DNA from: Paragonimus westermani
Taxonomy: Eukaryota; Platyhelminthes; Trematoda; Plagiorchiida; Troglotrematidae
Direction of reading: 5' to 3'
Assembly: GCA_008508345.1 (NCBI GenBank)
Contig: QNGE01000131.1
Coordinates: 246,448 to 310,447, forward strand
Length of the DNA: 64,000 nt
Translations under genes and position numbers: made by a program
Shown here: piece after piece, positions 23,896-35,341 of the stretch
How the letters are laid out: every line of letters starts with the position of its first letter
How positions within the stretch are numbered: position 1 is the stretch's first letter
Notes under the pieces: model-generated
Databases searched by the model: none
The model's input: only the letters and a program-made list of their open reading frames with translations
What the model was told of the DNA's origin: nothing

Positions 23896-24155
23896 ATTTT
23901 GAGAGGCCCGACGTCATTATAAGCATGCAGCAGGACTGAATTTCATTACTTAAAGGGTGCTGGTTCAGAACGACTGACTAAGAGCGTATTCGATATTCAG
24001 TTTTGTGGCATGGATTGTCTGATGAGATGGCCTATTCCTGTGATGTTTAACGATATGAACGTATTGTATAGTCTATTGCTGTGCTCAGGGATGGCGGATA
24101 TGAGGTTGGTTTACTGTAGCGGTTTGACAATGTAAAGCCTCCTGATAGCCAGTGG

Positions 24156-25190
24156 ATGACTTGGAAAAGTCTGAACTTACTAGTTAACCAAATCTCCCAC
24201 GACATCGGTCTGGCACGCAAATATGAAGAGGTTATTAAGACACATTTGAACAAAGGTTACATATCGAGAGTTGACATCAGTGGGGATAAAACCTTCCACC
24301 GGTGGTATATACCGCGTGGCGGAATGCAAGTACACATCTTTGAATAAAGCCCTTTTCTGACGAACAACCTAGTTGGTGTTTTGGTAAGGTTGCGCAAGGG
24401 CTTATTAGCTTTGTCCTCAGACATGGAGGAAACGCTTCTGCAGGCGAAGGTTCCCGGACATCTATGGGATTATGATCCGTCATTCAGGAGTTACTTCTTT
24501 ACTCTTCTTTGCGCCATATGCGTTCAAGAGGACTTCAATTGATGATGGGCGTCGAAGTTAAGAGCTAACCGTTCAAAATGCGGACCAAAATATCTGCGTT
24601 GACGACCACTTCATATCGGTGGCTACACTTGTGGATGCCGGACGTGTCGCCTATGATTTGCAAAGAATGTTCCTCTTCGATGGACTTAAACCGACAAGAC
24701 AAACATCTAAAATAGCCGGCGCACAGGTGGATGTACAACCAAACGAAAGGACATATGTGTCAACGATACTGGACCTGGGTGACCACGGTCACCAGAGAGA
24801 AAACGGATTCAAGTGGCATGTGCCGAAAGACTGTTTCGGGGTTCGCGTGTTTCTAACGAAGAAGCCATCTGCTCGGAGAGGCTTAACGGTCTGTGTCGCG
24901 TGGGTGTACTGTTTACCGGGGCTCATTGCTCAATGTGTTCTTTGCTGTCGGTAGCTGCTCTACTGTTTATGTGGCTGGAACATTGGAAGGGATAGGCCTT
25001 AGAAAGAACGTACCAAAGATAATGAGGAAAGTGGTCAAGGGGCATAGGGACGCAGACTCTGTTACTGCACCACGTTGTATGGGACTCCATTTGGAGACAT
25101 CAAGGCGCTCGGAAATACACACGCTTTCTGACGATTCCGAGAAATGTCATGAGGTTGTCGACTATCTCCCTGTCATTGACGTTGAATAGT
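24156..25190 (+). pseudogene. BEL/Pao reverse transcriptase and RNase H start, broken
   Basis: The first frame (24156-24347) gives LARKYEEVIKTHLNKGYISR and RWYIPRGG, the usual entry to the BEL/Pao RT. After a frameshift, NNLVGVLVRLRKGLLALSSD and the following LQAKVPGHLW cover the RT block with the first catalytic Asp (about 24365-24465). The YVDD region near 24600 is weak (NICVDDHFISVATLVDAG), with Cys before VDD. Downstream blocks QVDVQPNERTYVST, GFKWHVPKDCFGVRV and LCRVGVLF match the connection region, and the RNase H start with its Asp (HTLSDDSEK) is near 25130. Confidence 0.7.
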
Positions 25191-25250
25191 GGTGAAATTC
25201 TTTGCCAGTTCATTTACCCATCCTCAAATCATCTCTTGCTGTCATGATAT

Positions 25251-26298
25251 TGACCATTAGGTGAATGACCACCTTGTAAGGTGCAACTTGGTGCGATCAC
25301 ACAGCACTTTTCATCAAATTTTGGAGACGTTGAGAACGATCAGTTTGAAAGAGTGCCTCAAGTGCTTCTTTGCAAACTTGAATATATCTCATTGTGTCTG
25401 GTTTTTGCCTTATTCACATATCTGGTATGTTGCACAACTATAAATTATAGTGCGCATTTGTGTATGGCTTTAAAATGTGTATGTTCATAACGATCGTCTA
25501 GACTTGTTTTTAACAGCGGCGGTGGGGAATATGCAGTTATCATCGTTATTATTATTGTTATTATTACTATTATTGTCACAGAGGTGGTAGGATATACAGT
25601 CAAAAGGCGATGGAATAAGGCATCCCCGAATATTTTGTGATATTTCGTTGGTATCGCCCAAGTATTCGTAAGTCGAATATTTTCTTGACAAGAATGAAAA
25701 CGAGCCATAAATCGTTTGTTACAAATCTCCTCCAACTGCTTTGTCACTCATTTGGCGCTGGTGGTGTTATGGTGATGTACGTGGGTTTGTCGTTGAAGTT
25801 GTTGAAGCGCTATGATTGGTATCGACACGCATATTAAGTAAGCAGGCTAGAGACCAGCCGTGAAATACGCAGCCACACTACACCGCAGGCAGGCCAGTGA
25901 AATCTCCAGGTCGCCACATTTACATCTTGTGGGTGCAATCATTCCCGATATCTCTGTGCACGGAGACAAGCAAAGTGAGTCATATTCAATCGGTGTGTTC
26001 ATGTCACTCGACGATGAATTCTAATTCTAACTCACAACTGTGGTTGTAATGCACTGACTGAGGGAATTTCGAACTTTTCTCCATCAGTGTTGCTCCAAGG
26101 CACCTCTCGGGTTTCAGAAACATTACTTTCTGCTTCTGGCAAATGTCACAATTTCATTGCGGATGCTGATAATATTGAGTCCACAAACTAACATTCGGGC
26201 CCAACTCTATTTCACCCGGCACCGCCCTTCAGCCTACACGAGTTAACAGTCGTGGCACTAACAGTCATTCGCTACTTCTTGTATGGATTTATTCTGTA
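25251..26298. other. No gene; a trinucleotide microsatellite
   Basis: Apart from the ATT-rich tract at 25546-25575, I see no recognisable sequence. BEL/Pao integrase would be expected here but is not found. Confidence 0.4.
25546..25575. repeat. Imperfect (TTA)n microsatellite
   Basis: About ten trinucleotide units of TTA/TTG/CTA type form an imperfect microsatellite, with substitutions at a few units. Confidence 0.85.
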
Positions 26299-26567
26299 TT
26301 GGCGGAGTTACCCGATACCTGTCGACCGTCAAGTTTAGTTTCATGCTCAGGTCCTTCTATTCTTGCACTTAAAGTTTTGCACACTGACATTACTGTGCTG
26401 ATGTCAATTAAAGAGTCTTACGTTAAGCAGCTCATACCCGGTTGTCCCAAAGCCACACGTGGAATGAGAATACCGAAGGCAAGGCTTGAAGCTCCAGGGG
26501 ATCTAGCCTCCGGCTTTAGAGACAATCTATTCTGTTTGATCTACGGGAACCTGTGGGTAATAACGCA

Positions 26568-26662
26568 AATCGTTAGTGCCACCGTCGTAGTTAAGCCGGG
26601 TTCTCGTGAACGCTGGACGTTAGTGATCTTGCATCAGTTGTCAACCCACGTGGTTCATAACA
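26568..26662 (+). repeat. 5' LTR remnant of Gypsy A
   Basis: These 95 bases match 30328-30422 at about 87 positions and end ...TTCATAACA, with the CA expected at an LTR end. Similarity with the 3' copy begins at 26568, so the upstream LTR part is undefined. A 207-codon frame reads through this LTR into Gag; its upstream half is not element coding sequence. Confidence 0.75.
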
Positions 26663-26666
26663 GTTT

Positions 26667-26679
26667 TGGCGACGGAGGT
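26667..26679 (+). promoter_or_regulatory. Possible primer binding site of Gypsy A
   Basis: TGGCGACGGAGG starts four bases after the LTR end. The first seven bases agree with the TGGCGAC start of primer sites used by many Gypsy elements. The rest does not match a tRNA I can name with certainty. Confidence 0.4.
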
Positions 26680-26700
26680 TTTCGGATTCATCGCTTCATC

Positions 26701-27590
26701 ATGTCCTTTGATCCAGAATTGAAGCAAATGATGCCAGCACAAATACGATTGCTGGAGCTCATCACTACGCGGTTTACCACAATGGGATCATCTACGTCTT
26801 CCGTTGATCCGCCGCCCGTGGATCACATGGCCAGGAATATCCACGAGTTCCTGTATTATCCTGATGCCAATGTATCATTCGATTCGTGGTACAAGCAGTA
26901 CGAAGACGTTTCCACAGCCTAGTTGGCCAATCAAGACGACGAGACCAAGGTGCGCCTGCTTCTCCAGAAACTTGGTCCGGCGGAGCACGTCCGTTATTCG
27001 AAGTACATTCTCCCTGCCAAGCCGCGAACGCTGAGCTTCGCGGACACTGTGGAAAACTGAAGAAGATATTCGGGGATACCTGTTCTATATCCAAAGCCCG
27101 GTTTTAATGTCTCCAACTGGCCAAACGTGAAAATGACAATTTTGTCACATGCGCTGGTTTGGTTAATCGTGAATGTGGTCGGTTCAAACTCGGTTCACTC
27201 ACTGAGGACCAGTTCCGATGCTTGGTATTCATCTGTGGTCTACAAGCTCCAAGCTACGCCGATCTTCAAACGCGGCTCCTGACCGTGATCGATCAGCAAC
27301 CTGAGACGAACCTGAAGAAGATGGTCGACGAATGCGGTAGACTGATCAACCTGAAACGTGACTCCGCGATGATCGAGAACCTGGACCGAGCCCCTCGTTC
27401 GGTGCACATGGTTTCCAAACCCCAGTCTCCTACGAGAACCGGTGAAGTCAGCCACGATAAGCCTCTTTCTGCTTGTCGTTACTGTGGTGCGTGGCACTTC
27501 CACAGGTTCTGCACCTTCCGGCAACATCGCTGCCAGAAATGCCACATGGTCGGGCACAAAGATGGGTTCTTCCCGAAACGATTGGCGGCC
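26701..27590 (+). pseudogene. Gypsy A Gag, broken
   Basis: Gag begins with an ATG at 26701 (MSFDPELKQMM). It shows the family blocks FLYYPDANVSFDSWYKQYED, then a TAG at about 26920, then NQDDETKVRLLLQKLG and HVRYSKYILPAKPR. A frameshift near 27050 precedes the segment AGLVNRECGRFKLGSLTEDQ (from about 27150) and GLQAPSYADLQTRLLT. The C-terminus carries two zinc knuckles from 27474. The first, CRYCGAWHFHRFC, fits C-x2-C-x3-H-x4-C. The second, CQKCHMVGHKDGF, has lost its last Cys to Phe. It packages element RNA in related copies. Confidence 0.8.
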
Positions 27591-27659
27591 CGGAGCAAGA
27601 CTACCACGGTCCCAAGATTAAAGCACAAAGGCAAATCGGTTGGCAGATCATCCAGTCTG

Positions 27660-29281
27660 CTGGCCACTGTCAGAGTCAATGTCGCGGAGAATCGCAAGTT
27701 CGTGTCGGTCCACATCAACTGTAGTCCGGTTCATCTACAAGTGGACACAGCCTCCGACATCACGATTATCTCCGGGGCTCTCCGGCAAAAACTGGGCGGT
27801 CCTCCTGTCTATCGATCATCCCAAACCGTCACCAGTGCTTGTGGTGGTACTGTGTAGCTGACTGGTCAGCTGCATTGCTCGGTATTATTCCGGGCAACAA
27901 CGATCAACGGGACGTGTTACGTTTTCGACCCTGACCTGAATCTCTTGGGTCTTGACCGGATCGACCAACTTGGCCTCCTGGATCTTCCCATCCGGTCAAT
28001 CTGTAACCACGTGCAGTCCGTTGACACACATGGCGATCTGTCCGACCACATCCTAAACCAGTTCTCTCCGGTATTCCAAAATGGTCTTGGTCAGTGCACC
28101 CGCACTCAGGCCACATTGCACCTTCGTCAGGGAAGCCAACCGGTCTTCCGATCCAAACGGCCCTTCCTCCGGTCGATCAAGAACTGCAACGTTTGGAACA
28201 ACTTGGTGTTCTGAACCCGGTCGCATACTCTGCATGGGCCGTACCGATCGTCGTGGTGAAGAAGTTCAATGGGTCCATCCGGATCTGTGCAGATTTCTCC
28301 ACTGGGCTCAATGCGAGCTTAGAAGTGAACTGCCATCCGCTTCCCGTTCCCGAGGACCTGTTCACAATGCACAATGGCGGCACATGCTTTGCCAAACTGG
28401 ACTGGGCGGAAACATACTTCCAAATCGGGGTCGCACCGGAATCCTGTAAACTGATCACGATCAATACCCACAGAGTTTTCTTCCAATAAACCAGGCTCCC
28501 ATTCGGCGTGAAAATGGCACCCGCCATCTCCCAGCAGATTATCGACGCCATGATCTCGGTTCCACCGGGTACAGCCGCGTACCTGGATGATATTATCCTG
28601 ATGGGTCGCTCAACTGAAGAACTGCACAGTCGCATCATGGCTGTGCTCCAGCGCATCCAGGACTACGGGTTTCGACTGAAGTCCGAAAAGTGCCAGTCCT
28701 TCCTACCGTATATAAAGTACCTGGGCTTTATCTTCAACTCTGCCGGTCGCCATCCTGACCCGGAGAACATTCCAGCCATTCAACAGATGCCAGCTCCTAA
28801 TGATGTCGCAACGCTTCGGTCCTACAACTCATTCCTATCAAGTTTACATGATGTTCGTGCCCCGTTAAACCAGCTGCTACAAAAAGTAGCTAAGTGGAAC
28901 TGGTCGGCTGAATGTGAATCGGCTTTTGCAAAACTGAAGACGATGCTCAGTTCAGATCTCCTACTTACTCACTACGACCAATCTCTCCCAATCGTTTTGG
29001 CCGCGGATGCCTCCAACTACGGTGTTGGGGCAGTCGTTTCGCATATCTTCCCGGACGGTTCTGAAAGGGCTATCGCTCATGCTTCCCGTAAACTGAGTAC
29101 TGCGGAGATGAACTATGGACGAATCGAAAAGGAAGCCCTGGCTTTCATCTTAGCAGTGAAGAAGTTTCACAAGCTTCTCTATGGTCGGCATTCCTCACTG
29201 CTCACCGACCACAGGCCACTTTTGTCCGTGTTCGGTTCGAGGATAGAAATCTCGGTCTATTCCGCCAACCGACTGCAATGA
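27660..29281 (+). pseudogene. Gypsy A protease, RT and RNase H, broken
   Basis: The protease active site is at 27744 (LQVDTASDITIIS), and its frame closes with a TAG at 27855. The linker LLGLDRIDQLGLLDLPIRS follows. RT begins after a frameshift near 28130 and runs in one frame with a TAA at 28487. Motifs are [44 protein letters not shown] and the catalytic AAYLDDIILMG (Tyr at 28580). RNase H starts with AADASNYGVGAV (first Asp at 29006) and includes the Glu of IEKEALA and the Asp of LLTDHRPLL. A double stop at 29279-29284 ends the frame. All catalytic residues are still encoded. Confidence 0.85.
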
Positions 29282-29299
29282 TGAGCAACGATACTACTG

Positions 29300-30325
29300 G
29301 GGTACGACTTTTCGATTGACTGTCGCCGCACGGAGGATTTTGGTCAAGCCGATGTTCCGTCACGCCTGATCAGCAATCATCGGGTTCCAAAGGACGATAC
29401 AATGATTGCATCCTTGCCATTCGAGAGCAATGTACGTTGCCAGATCAGCTATGAGTTCCGCAGAATTTCAGTCACCGCCGACGACATTCCATACGCAACC
29501 GCAGAGGACCCGGCTATCGTAAAAGTCATGGAATACGTTGGATCTCGTTGGCCTAACGTTCCGTTGTCCAGAGAAATCCATCAACCATTCCTTCGGCGTG
29601 AGTCCCTGGCCGTAGCGGGTTCCTCGTAGTCGTGGTTCCTCGCTCTTTCTGACGAGCTGTCCTCCATCAGTTTTATTCCGGTCATCCGGGGACAAGCCGA
29701 ATGAAAGCAATCGCACGCGGGTTTGTTTACTGACCCGGCATGGACGACCACACCTCGGAGTTGGTCAACCGTTGCTCGAAATGCCAGCAGGCCACTAAGC
29801 TTTCAAAGAAGCAGGATCCAGTCCCTTGGGATCTTCCTAAAGGTCCTTGGTCGCTCATCCATCTTGACTTCACTGGACCTATCAATGGAGTGATGTACCT
29901 CGTCCTAGTGGACGCGTATTCAAAGTGGCCAGAAATCGTCCCACTCCATTCGGCTACATCTTCAACCACAATCGCAGCGCTACAGAAGATATTCAGTCAG
30001 CATCGTTTCCCTGAGATATTCGTGTCAGACAATGGGTCACAATTCTCGTCCGCACAGTATCGCATTTCCTGCAGCCGCTCCAATTTCCAGCATGTATTCT
30101 CGTCGCCGTATCACCCGCAATCCAACGGTCGGGCCGAAAGGTTCCTCGATACTCTGAAAAGAGCACTTCTCAAGTCGCACGGGGAGAGGACGATGGATGA
30201 GATTCCGTAAACCTTCCTGCTGGTTTATCTGTCCACACCAAACCCAGCAGCTCATAATGGTCGTTCGCCATCTGAAGTTTTGATGGGTCGCGAAGTGCGC
30301 GCAGTTCATCATGCCCTCATTCCGA
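29300..30325 (+). pseudogene. Gypsy A integrase, broken
   Basis: The zinc-binding N-terminus is recognisable at 29628-29800 (HQFYSGHPGTSRMKAIARGF, then RCSKCQQA) with two in-frame TGA codons. The catalytic core is open in the frame 29740-30210, with Asp in HLDFTGP (residue 43 of that frame), Asp in VSDNGSQF (residue 97) and Glu in SNGRAERF (residue 133). This gives the D,D-35-E spacing. A TAA at 30208 breaks the frame before FLLVYLSTPNPAAHNGRSPS and EVLMGREVRAVHHA. The sequence then jumps straight into the LTR remnant at 30328. The tail domain is missing. Confidence 0.85.
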
Positions 30326-30327
30326 CG

Positions 30328-30422
30328 AATCGTTAGTGCAACCGTCGTAGTTAAGCCGGGGTATTCTGAACGCTGGGCGTTAGTGGTCTTGCATCAGTTG
30401 TCAACCCACGCGGTTCATAACA
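30328..30422 (+). repeat. 3' LTR remnant of Gypsy A
   Basis: These 95 bases match the 5' remnant at 26568-26662 and end at the same ...TTCATAACA. They abut integrase coding sequence with no polypurine tract between, so a deletion removed the 5' portion of this LTR. Confidence 0.75.
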
Positions 30423-30716
30423 GGTAAAGAACTGCAACCCATACGTGGTAAAACAGAAATAGCGGCAATTGAGTCTTCAACCCGGGCTACTGCTATCATG
30501 ACTTCATTGAAAAGTGATAGAATTACACTGCGAATTTTCAGCGATTAATGGCTGACGCTTAAAAACGTCTATTGCAACATAGTTGAACAGCAGAAGAACC
30601 CGAGGACGTGCCGCATCGTTCGTCATGCTCTAGGCTTTTTTGATAGTCGATTCTAATTATTTCCACGTTTAACCACCTCATGATGAAGTGTCAGGCATTT
30701 TGACAATGATTAGCGT

Positions 30717-30860
30717 GCTTTCCGGACTGTATCGATACAGCTTCCTGCCTTTTGGTTTAAACGCTCCGCCAGCAGTATTCCAAGGCGTCACGGATAGGAT
30801 CATTAAAAACCCAGATGGCACTATGACATGAAGATGGTGTTACCGTACATGATTCTCACA
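30717..30860 (+). pseudogene. Short Gypsy RT fragment
   Basis: The translation LYRYSFLPFGLNAPPAVFQG is the RT block before the catalytic YxDD. The following DDRI-type segment leads to a damaged site (the bases at 30830-30840 give HEDG in the nearest frame). It is not adjacent to other RT blocks and belongs to a different copy from Gypsy A, which keeps its own RT. No flanking LTR is visible. Confidence 0.6.
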
Positions 30861-33410
30861 AACCCGCCCACGACTATCACCCTTCCGTCCGTTAGCGCGA
30901 GGTTTTGACTACAGTGCAGTCACCAACCCAAAGAAATATAGCTTTTCGGCTTGCTTCTAACGTCTTGATTAGGTTGCTGATACTAATGGCTTCCAACGCT
31001 CAGGCCCATCAGTGAATCTACTATCGCCAACCACACTGCATGAGTACAGTTCAGACCTCGGTTCACTCCGGTAGTACCCACATTTTTCTCCCAACCACGC
31101 ACAACATCCTAGTCCTTTGTTCAACGTGTTAACCCTCATCGACCTTTCTTGGTCCATCGACCATGAAAAAAAATCGCTCCGCATTTTACTCCATCGTTTT
31201 CAACCTACTGCTGTTTCAAAACCTTTTTCTGCCAAGGATCATTCGGGTGTAACTAATGTTGCGCAACCCCCGCCGAATAAGAGCAGTTCTTAAATTAATT
31301 AATGGACCTGCTGTATGCATTTCCCGCTGTCTGTCTAAAGCAAAACAGGAGCAGTCTCATTCTTAATGTGGAGCATTTTCAGTGTTAAAAGACTTCAAAA
31401 ACATTCTGTTAAACCGTCATCCACTGCTGCAAGAGACCATGAGATCTTAAGACTTCTATATCAGCACACCAAGTTGTCAGCAAAAGTAACCCACTGTCGT
31501 GATGCAGAGTCGGGGCATTGTGTTCAGCTTTTACAGGTACGAGATTATTCGACCCATACAAAAACAGTTTCCCATGTTGATTTCTTGTCCACAGTTTCAT
31601 CGTCAAGCTTAACTTTTAACGACTGTTTTCTGATTCAGCCACTGTCAATAAAAAGGCGTGTTTACTTTCTGGTATATCTGTCTGTCTTAAGACGCGGCTG
31701 GACACAACATCAGCGGCGTCGATCTCATGCATTTTGATGCTGTCCAGAAAGTTTGTCCATTATTATTGACGGATTATTGTATTTCGGTGGTTGACTTGCA
31801 CTTCCGCCGGCTTTAACTGGTAGCTGATGAGATTGAGTCGCTCGTACGGTTACCAAGTTGGTGCCCGGGTTTAGAAGAGGGTAGCAAACGCGCGACCAGG
31901 AATGGCACAAAATGCGTGCACCAGATACATATGAAACAATAACAATGACTTTCATTACCCGATATATTTGAAGCCTTCCAAAGCGTTATTTTTCCGGGAA
32001 AATACTACGCTCCAATGCATAGTGATGCTTGTTTCAGATAGCTTGAAGTTTGTGACCCTACGCAACATGCTCTGTGCTGTTGCAAAGGCGTTTCTGCTAC
32101 TTCGACGACAGGTTACCGTATCCATTTCATTGCCAAGTCTTTAGAAGGTGAGATCAGGGGACTTAGGTGTCGGTAATTATTTACTGCCTCGCTGCACCAA
32201 CAGTCCATTGGGCATACAGAGAACTTTACGCACACCGAGTTTTGCCACTGCTCCTTCAACAACAAATTCATTTGTGGAACTCGATCGAGGAATTGATACT
32301 TCACTCATGCACCTCAGAAACGCGTTGCATTTTGCGAGTAAATGAAGCTCTGCAAACTTTTCTGAATCTTGTTTTTCAGGTAAAAGTCCTCACTATGCAG
32401 AAACGGTTAATGTGATGCTTTTCAAGTGTAGCGATTTATGTTCCGCTACAGGAACAATTATTTCACCTACTGATAGTCACCCGGTCACCATTCTCGTCTT
32501 GGAAGATCTTTCTCGTCATCAGGGACATGGATCCAAGGTCGACTTCCGTTCTACAATCAAATCTACCAACAGAAGCTAGGCTGCTTCAAACACTAATGAG
32601 TCCCTAATAGATCATTCTGTTGCACTGGAGGAAAATAGCGTTTCTGAATTACAGACCCTTCCTGAACAACGCGGAACTCCTGGGATGCCCACAGTCAAAA
32701 TATGTGTACGATCAGAATTCAGACCACCAAGAAATTACAGATATCCACACACTCATCCAGGATGTGACGGATGTGACGGACAGGACTGGCGTATTTTGTC
32801 TCTCTCCGTTGTACGACTGTTTTATTATTTCAACGTCCTGTACAATTTAATACGCACTATGACGCGCAGTCAAGGCCACCCTAGTAGCACACTAGAACAC
32901 TCGGCCTTGCCCTGAGTGATCTTTGAGTTTTTTTGGAACACTCACCGAAATTCGTCGGGTATAAAGTACGTGTATCATTTTGCAAGCATAAAGGTTGATA
33001 AAAATAACGCACGTTTTCTCCTACTCAAAAACGTGTCTGCGGACCTACACCACCCGTGTGAATTTTGTTTTATCGATCCACTTCGCGGTAATGGTGATGG
33101 TGTCAACCGCTTAATTTCAACCACCTTGTCTGCCTCGTTACGTGGAAAGTGAGAAGTAGGGAATCAAAAAGGTCGAGGGGCTCTTAGCGTGCAAACGTTT
33201 ACCGGTTGGGGTAAATCAACGCGTCAGGAGCGTTTCGGAGGCAACTATACGACACACGGTTATTGTTGTGGATGAGCTGCAACTGATTCCTCCAGTTTTG
33301 CAACACAACCGGCGTTAGCGATCGTTGTGGTGGTAACTTAAAAATGTAGAAGAACGTCCGTTTGCAACCACTTCTCCGGTATGAAGGACGGCTGATCACG
33401 TTCTTCGGTC
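30861..33410. other. No recognisable gene or element
   Basis: The longest frame is 123 codons (31366-31737, +), with no recognised family and an overlapping antisense frame. The rest holds short frames only. I see no LTR end, RNA gene or tandem array. Confidence 0.4.
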
Positions 33411-34383
33411 TTCCAATTCAGCGGTCACTCCAGCAGTGATGACCAGGACTATCTTTATGGCGCAGGATACAGGTATGCAATAACGTCATTCAACACTATT
33501 GCCATCAACGTTTCAGACGACGTAGTAGGTACGAACGAGAGGAACAGGACACCCACAGAAGTTGTTCACGCGATTGCTGTGGAGGCTTGCCTGTCTTTGA
33601 AAGCCGTCGGCATTATGCTCAATCACTTAAAGGTATTGTTGCCTCGATTGCCGTTGGATGCACGTACTCTGTTAGGAAAACCACGGGGCTATGCGGGTAC
33701 ATTCACCGAAGGTGGAAATTACGTCCACTCCAGTTTGAATGGATGCATAAGCCCTGCAGTACGTGGGAGATCGACGGAATGCGTGAAGTTTCTCCCAATT
33801 CAGCTACATACTGATGATTTAACCCTTTTCAACAGCTCATGTTTACAACTGTGGCCCATCCTTGAAAGGTTGACATCCACTCCAACACCACTGATCGTCG
33901 TGGGATTATTCTGCGGTCTTTACAAACCTGTGAATGTCGCAGAATATCTTGATAGCGTGATTGAAGACTGGTCGATTGTATTGGGGGATGGTTTGTTGCT
34001 GTCAACATATAACCGTCATATGCGGGTCGTTTTGGATTGCCTAGTCAGTGATGCACCCAACAGAGCTTTCGCTCGTCAGGTGAAGAACCACACTGGTTAT
34101 CACCGTTACGAAAACTGTTTAGCGCCGAAAGTGTACGTTAACCAAAAGTTGGTGTTTCCACCTAGCAGTTACCGCTTACGGACAGACAACAACTCCATGA
34201 TTCGACGCCAGAAAGAATATCACTTTGGTCAGCCCCCTTTTGAAAGGTTACACCTGGACATGATAACCTGTTTCCCGCAAGATGACATGCATATGATACG
34301 CCTGGAAATGATGAAACGATCAATGAACCTATGGAGAGCATGCCCAGAGGAAAGAAGAATCCTTCTGGACCAACGCAGATGAT
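33411..34383 (+). CDS. CACTA-type (tnp2-like) transposase, open fragment
   Basis: An open frame extends from at least 33411 (no stop between there and the TGA at 34381), over 320 codons. A run LLPRLPLDARTLLGKPR near 33635 is the N-terminal block of tnp2-like transposases. IQLHTDDLTLFNSS (about 33800) has the first acidic site. VVGLFCGLYKPVNVAEYL follows, then VLDCLVSDAPNRAFARQVK with the second acidic site (about 34050), NHTGYHRYENC, YRLRTDNNS and CFPQDDMHMIRLEMMKRS with the third acidic block (about 34275). All three acidic blocks are kept, in contrast to the copy at 19.2-20.7 kb. There is no clear start codon; the frame probably continued from an upstream exon or is truncated. The C-terminal third is missing. 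It belongs to a different subfamily from the minus-strand copy. Confidence 0.7.
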
Positions 34384-35065
34384 TCACTTGAACAATGGGT
34401 CAATGAGAGTGAGAGGGGCCCTGATTTGTCCGCTTATTACAAATAACCTCCGTGTGCACCAGGTGTAATTGGGAACTTAGTTCTCCAAAACATCAGAATC
34501 CGCGAGGATTTGCACGCCCTACGGCTGGAAGTGAACGCACTGCGAGTCACACATGCAGCTTGCGGTACGCCATCAACCGATACATTCCATGGGGGACATG
34601 CTGCTGTATATCTATTCGGGATCAAACAGCAGTAAGTCTCACAGGCAAAAACAACGGTAGTGAGAACACGTGACTCAGTAGAATTACACACTGCATTATC
34701 CCGTTTACAAGCGGTAGCGTCATTTTTAAGCGCGTAAACGAATAAGCCGATGGTCGTTGGAGACCTGGCCAACTAGAACGTACCTTGAGTCTTGGCACGA
34801 GTGTGAGGCACACAGTCGGCCTAAACGCCCATACAACCTTTGCATTAACCAGGATGGTGGTCAAACCTGTGGCGTGTGTTCTGTTTTGTGACGTGTTTTT
34901 GTGTCGGTGTCCTCAGGATTCACACGGGGTAGAATTGGGAGCTAGTGCCTTCGCTTGTATACGCGACGTGCAGGGCCGTCTGGAGTTGACCTTGCGGCCG
35001 GTTATTAACCCGTACTTTCAGGACCCAGAGACCCGAGCTACATCAGTCGGTCTCAACAGCGCCGG
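34384..35065. other. No recognisable feature
   Basis: Several overlapping frames of 70-110 codons occur on both strands. One plus-strand segment (LVLQNIRIREDLHALRLEVN near 34480) could form a coiled coil, but I do not recognise a family. Confidence 0.35.
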
Positions 35066-35341
35066 CTAACCTCTGCTTGCTTGCCGCTCCTCTAGACGAA
35101 CGAATGTCCCAGAGTGTATTGCTGAAACTGGTTTTCTGTAAGTTAACCGGCAGGTACGACGACGTTTCCAACGGTGGAAAAATCCATCGGCTGCAAGGTA
35201 CTTGGATTCCGGCGTTAATAGCGTGTAGAAGTGTGCTTTTATTAAGTCAGACTTCGAGAAAAACTGAGCGTTAGCCAACTTGGCCTGTAGCTCGACGAAA
35301 CAGTAGCCACACAGGGTCACATGATTCTCGTCAGTCGCCAA
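35066..35341 (-). pseudogene. Possible RT fragment, weak
   Basis: On the minus strand, ELQAKLANAQFFSKSDLIKA resembles the Gypsy RT block that normally reads FSKIDL-x-x-A, and TPESKYLA follows where the next strand would be. The match is short, and the flanking RT blocks are missing. It is opposite in orientation to Gypsy B next to it. Confidence 0.3.

Larger units (their letters stand above)
22164..25250 (+). mobile_element. BEL/Pao LTR retrotransposon, decayed
   Basis: The order Gag, retropepsin-like domain, reverse transcriptase and RNase H start is that of BEL/Pao elements. The Gag block is near 22500-22840, the protease region near 23590-23890 and the RT from about 24156 to 25190. The RNase H start follows (EIHTLSDDSEKCHEVVDYL near 25120). 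Integrase and both LTRs are not recognisable. The frame changes many times, and long segments (about 22840-23590 and 23890-24150) are too decayed to align by eye. BEL/Pao elements are common in flatworms. Confidence 0.75.
26568..30422 (+). mobile_element. Gypsy A: Ty3/Gypsy element with LTR remnants
   Basis: A nearly full internal region lies between two 95-bp LTR remnants (26568-26662 and 30328-30422; about eight differences). Gag starts at 26701, zinc knuckles are at 27474, protease at 27744, RT at 28094-28780, RNase H at about 29006 and integrase at about 29628-30325. The integrase C-terminus runs directly into the last 95 bases of the 3' LTR, so the end of pol, the polypurine tract and most of that LTR have been deleted. 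The coding region has several stops and frameshifts. Its protease reads DTAS rather than DTGS, which I have seen in related Gypsy families of flatworms and other invertebrates. Gypsy D at 49.5-50.5 kb is of the same lineage. Confidence 0.85.

Noticed and set aside
26299..26922. A 207-codon gene starting at 26299
   Set aside because: The frame reads through the LTR remnant; only the part from 26701 is Gag.
27240..27557. A 105-codon minus-strand ORF
   Set aside because: Antisense shadow of Gypsy A Gag.
31366..31737. A 123-codon ORF as a host gene
   Set aside because: No recognisable motif, an overlapping antisense frame and no splice or start context.
32761..32785. GATGTGACG tandem pair
   Set aside because: Two short copies only; not distinguishable from chance.
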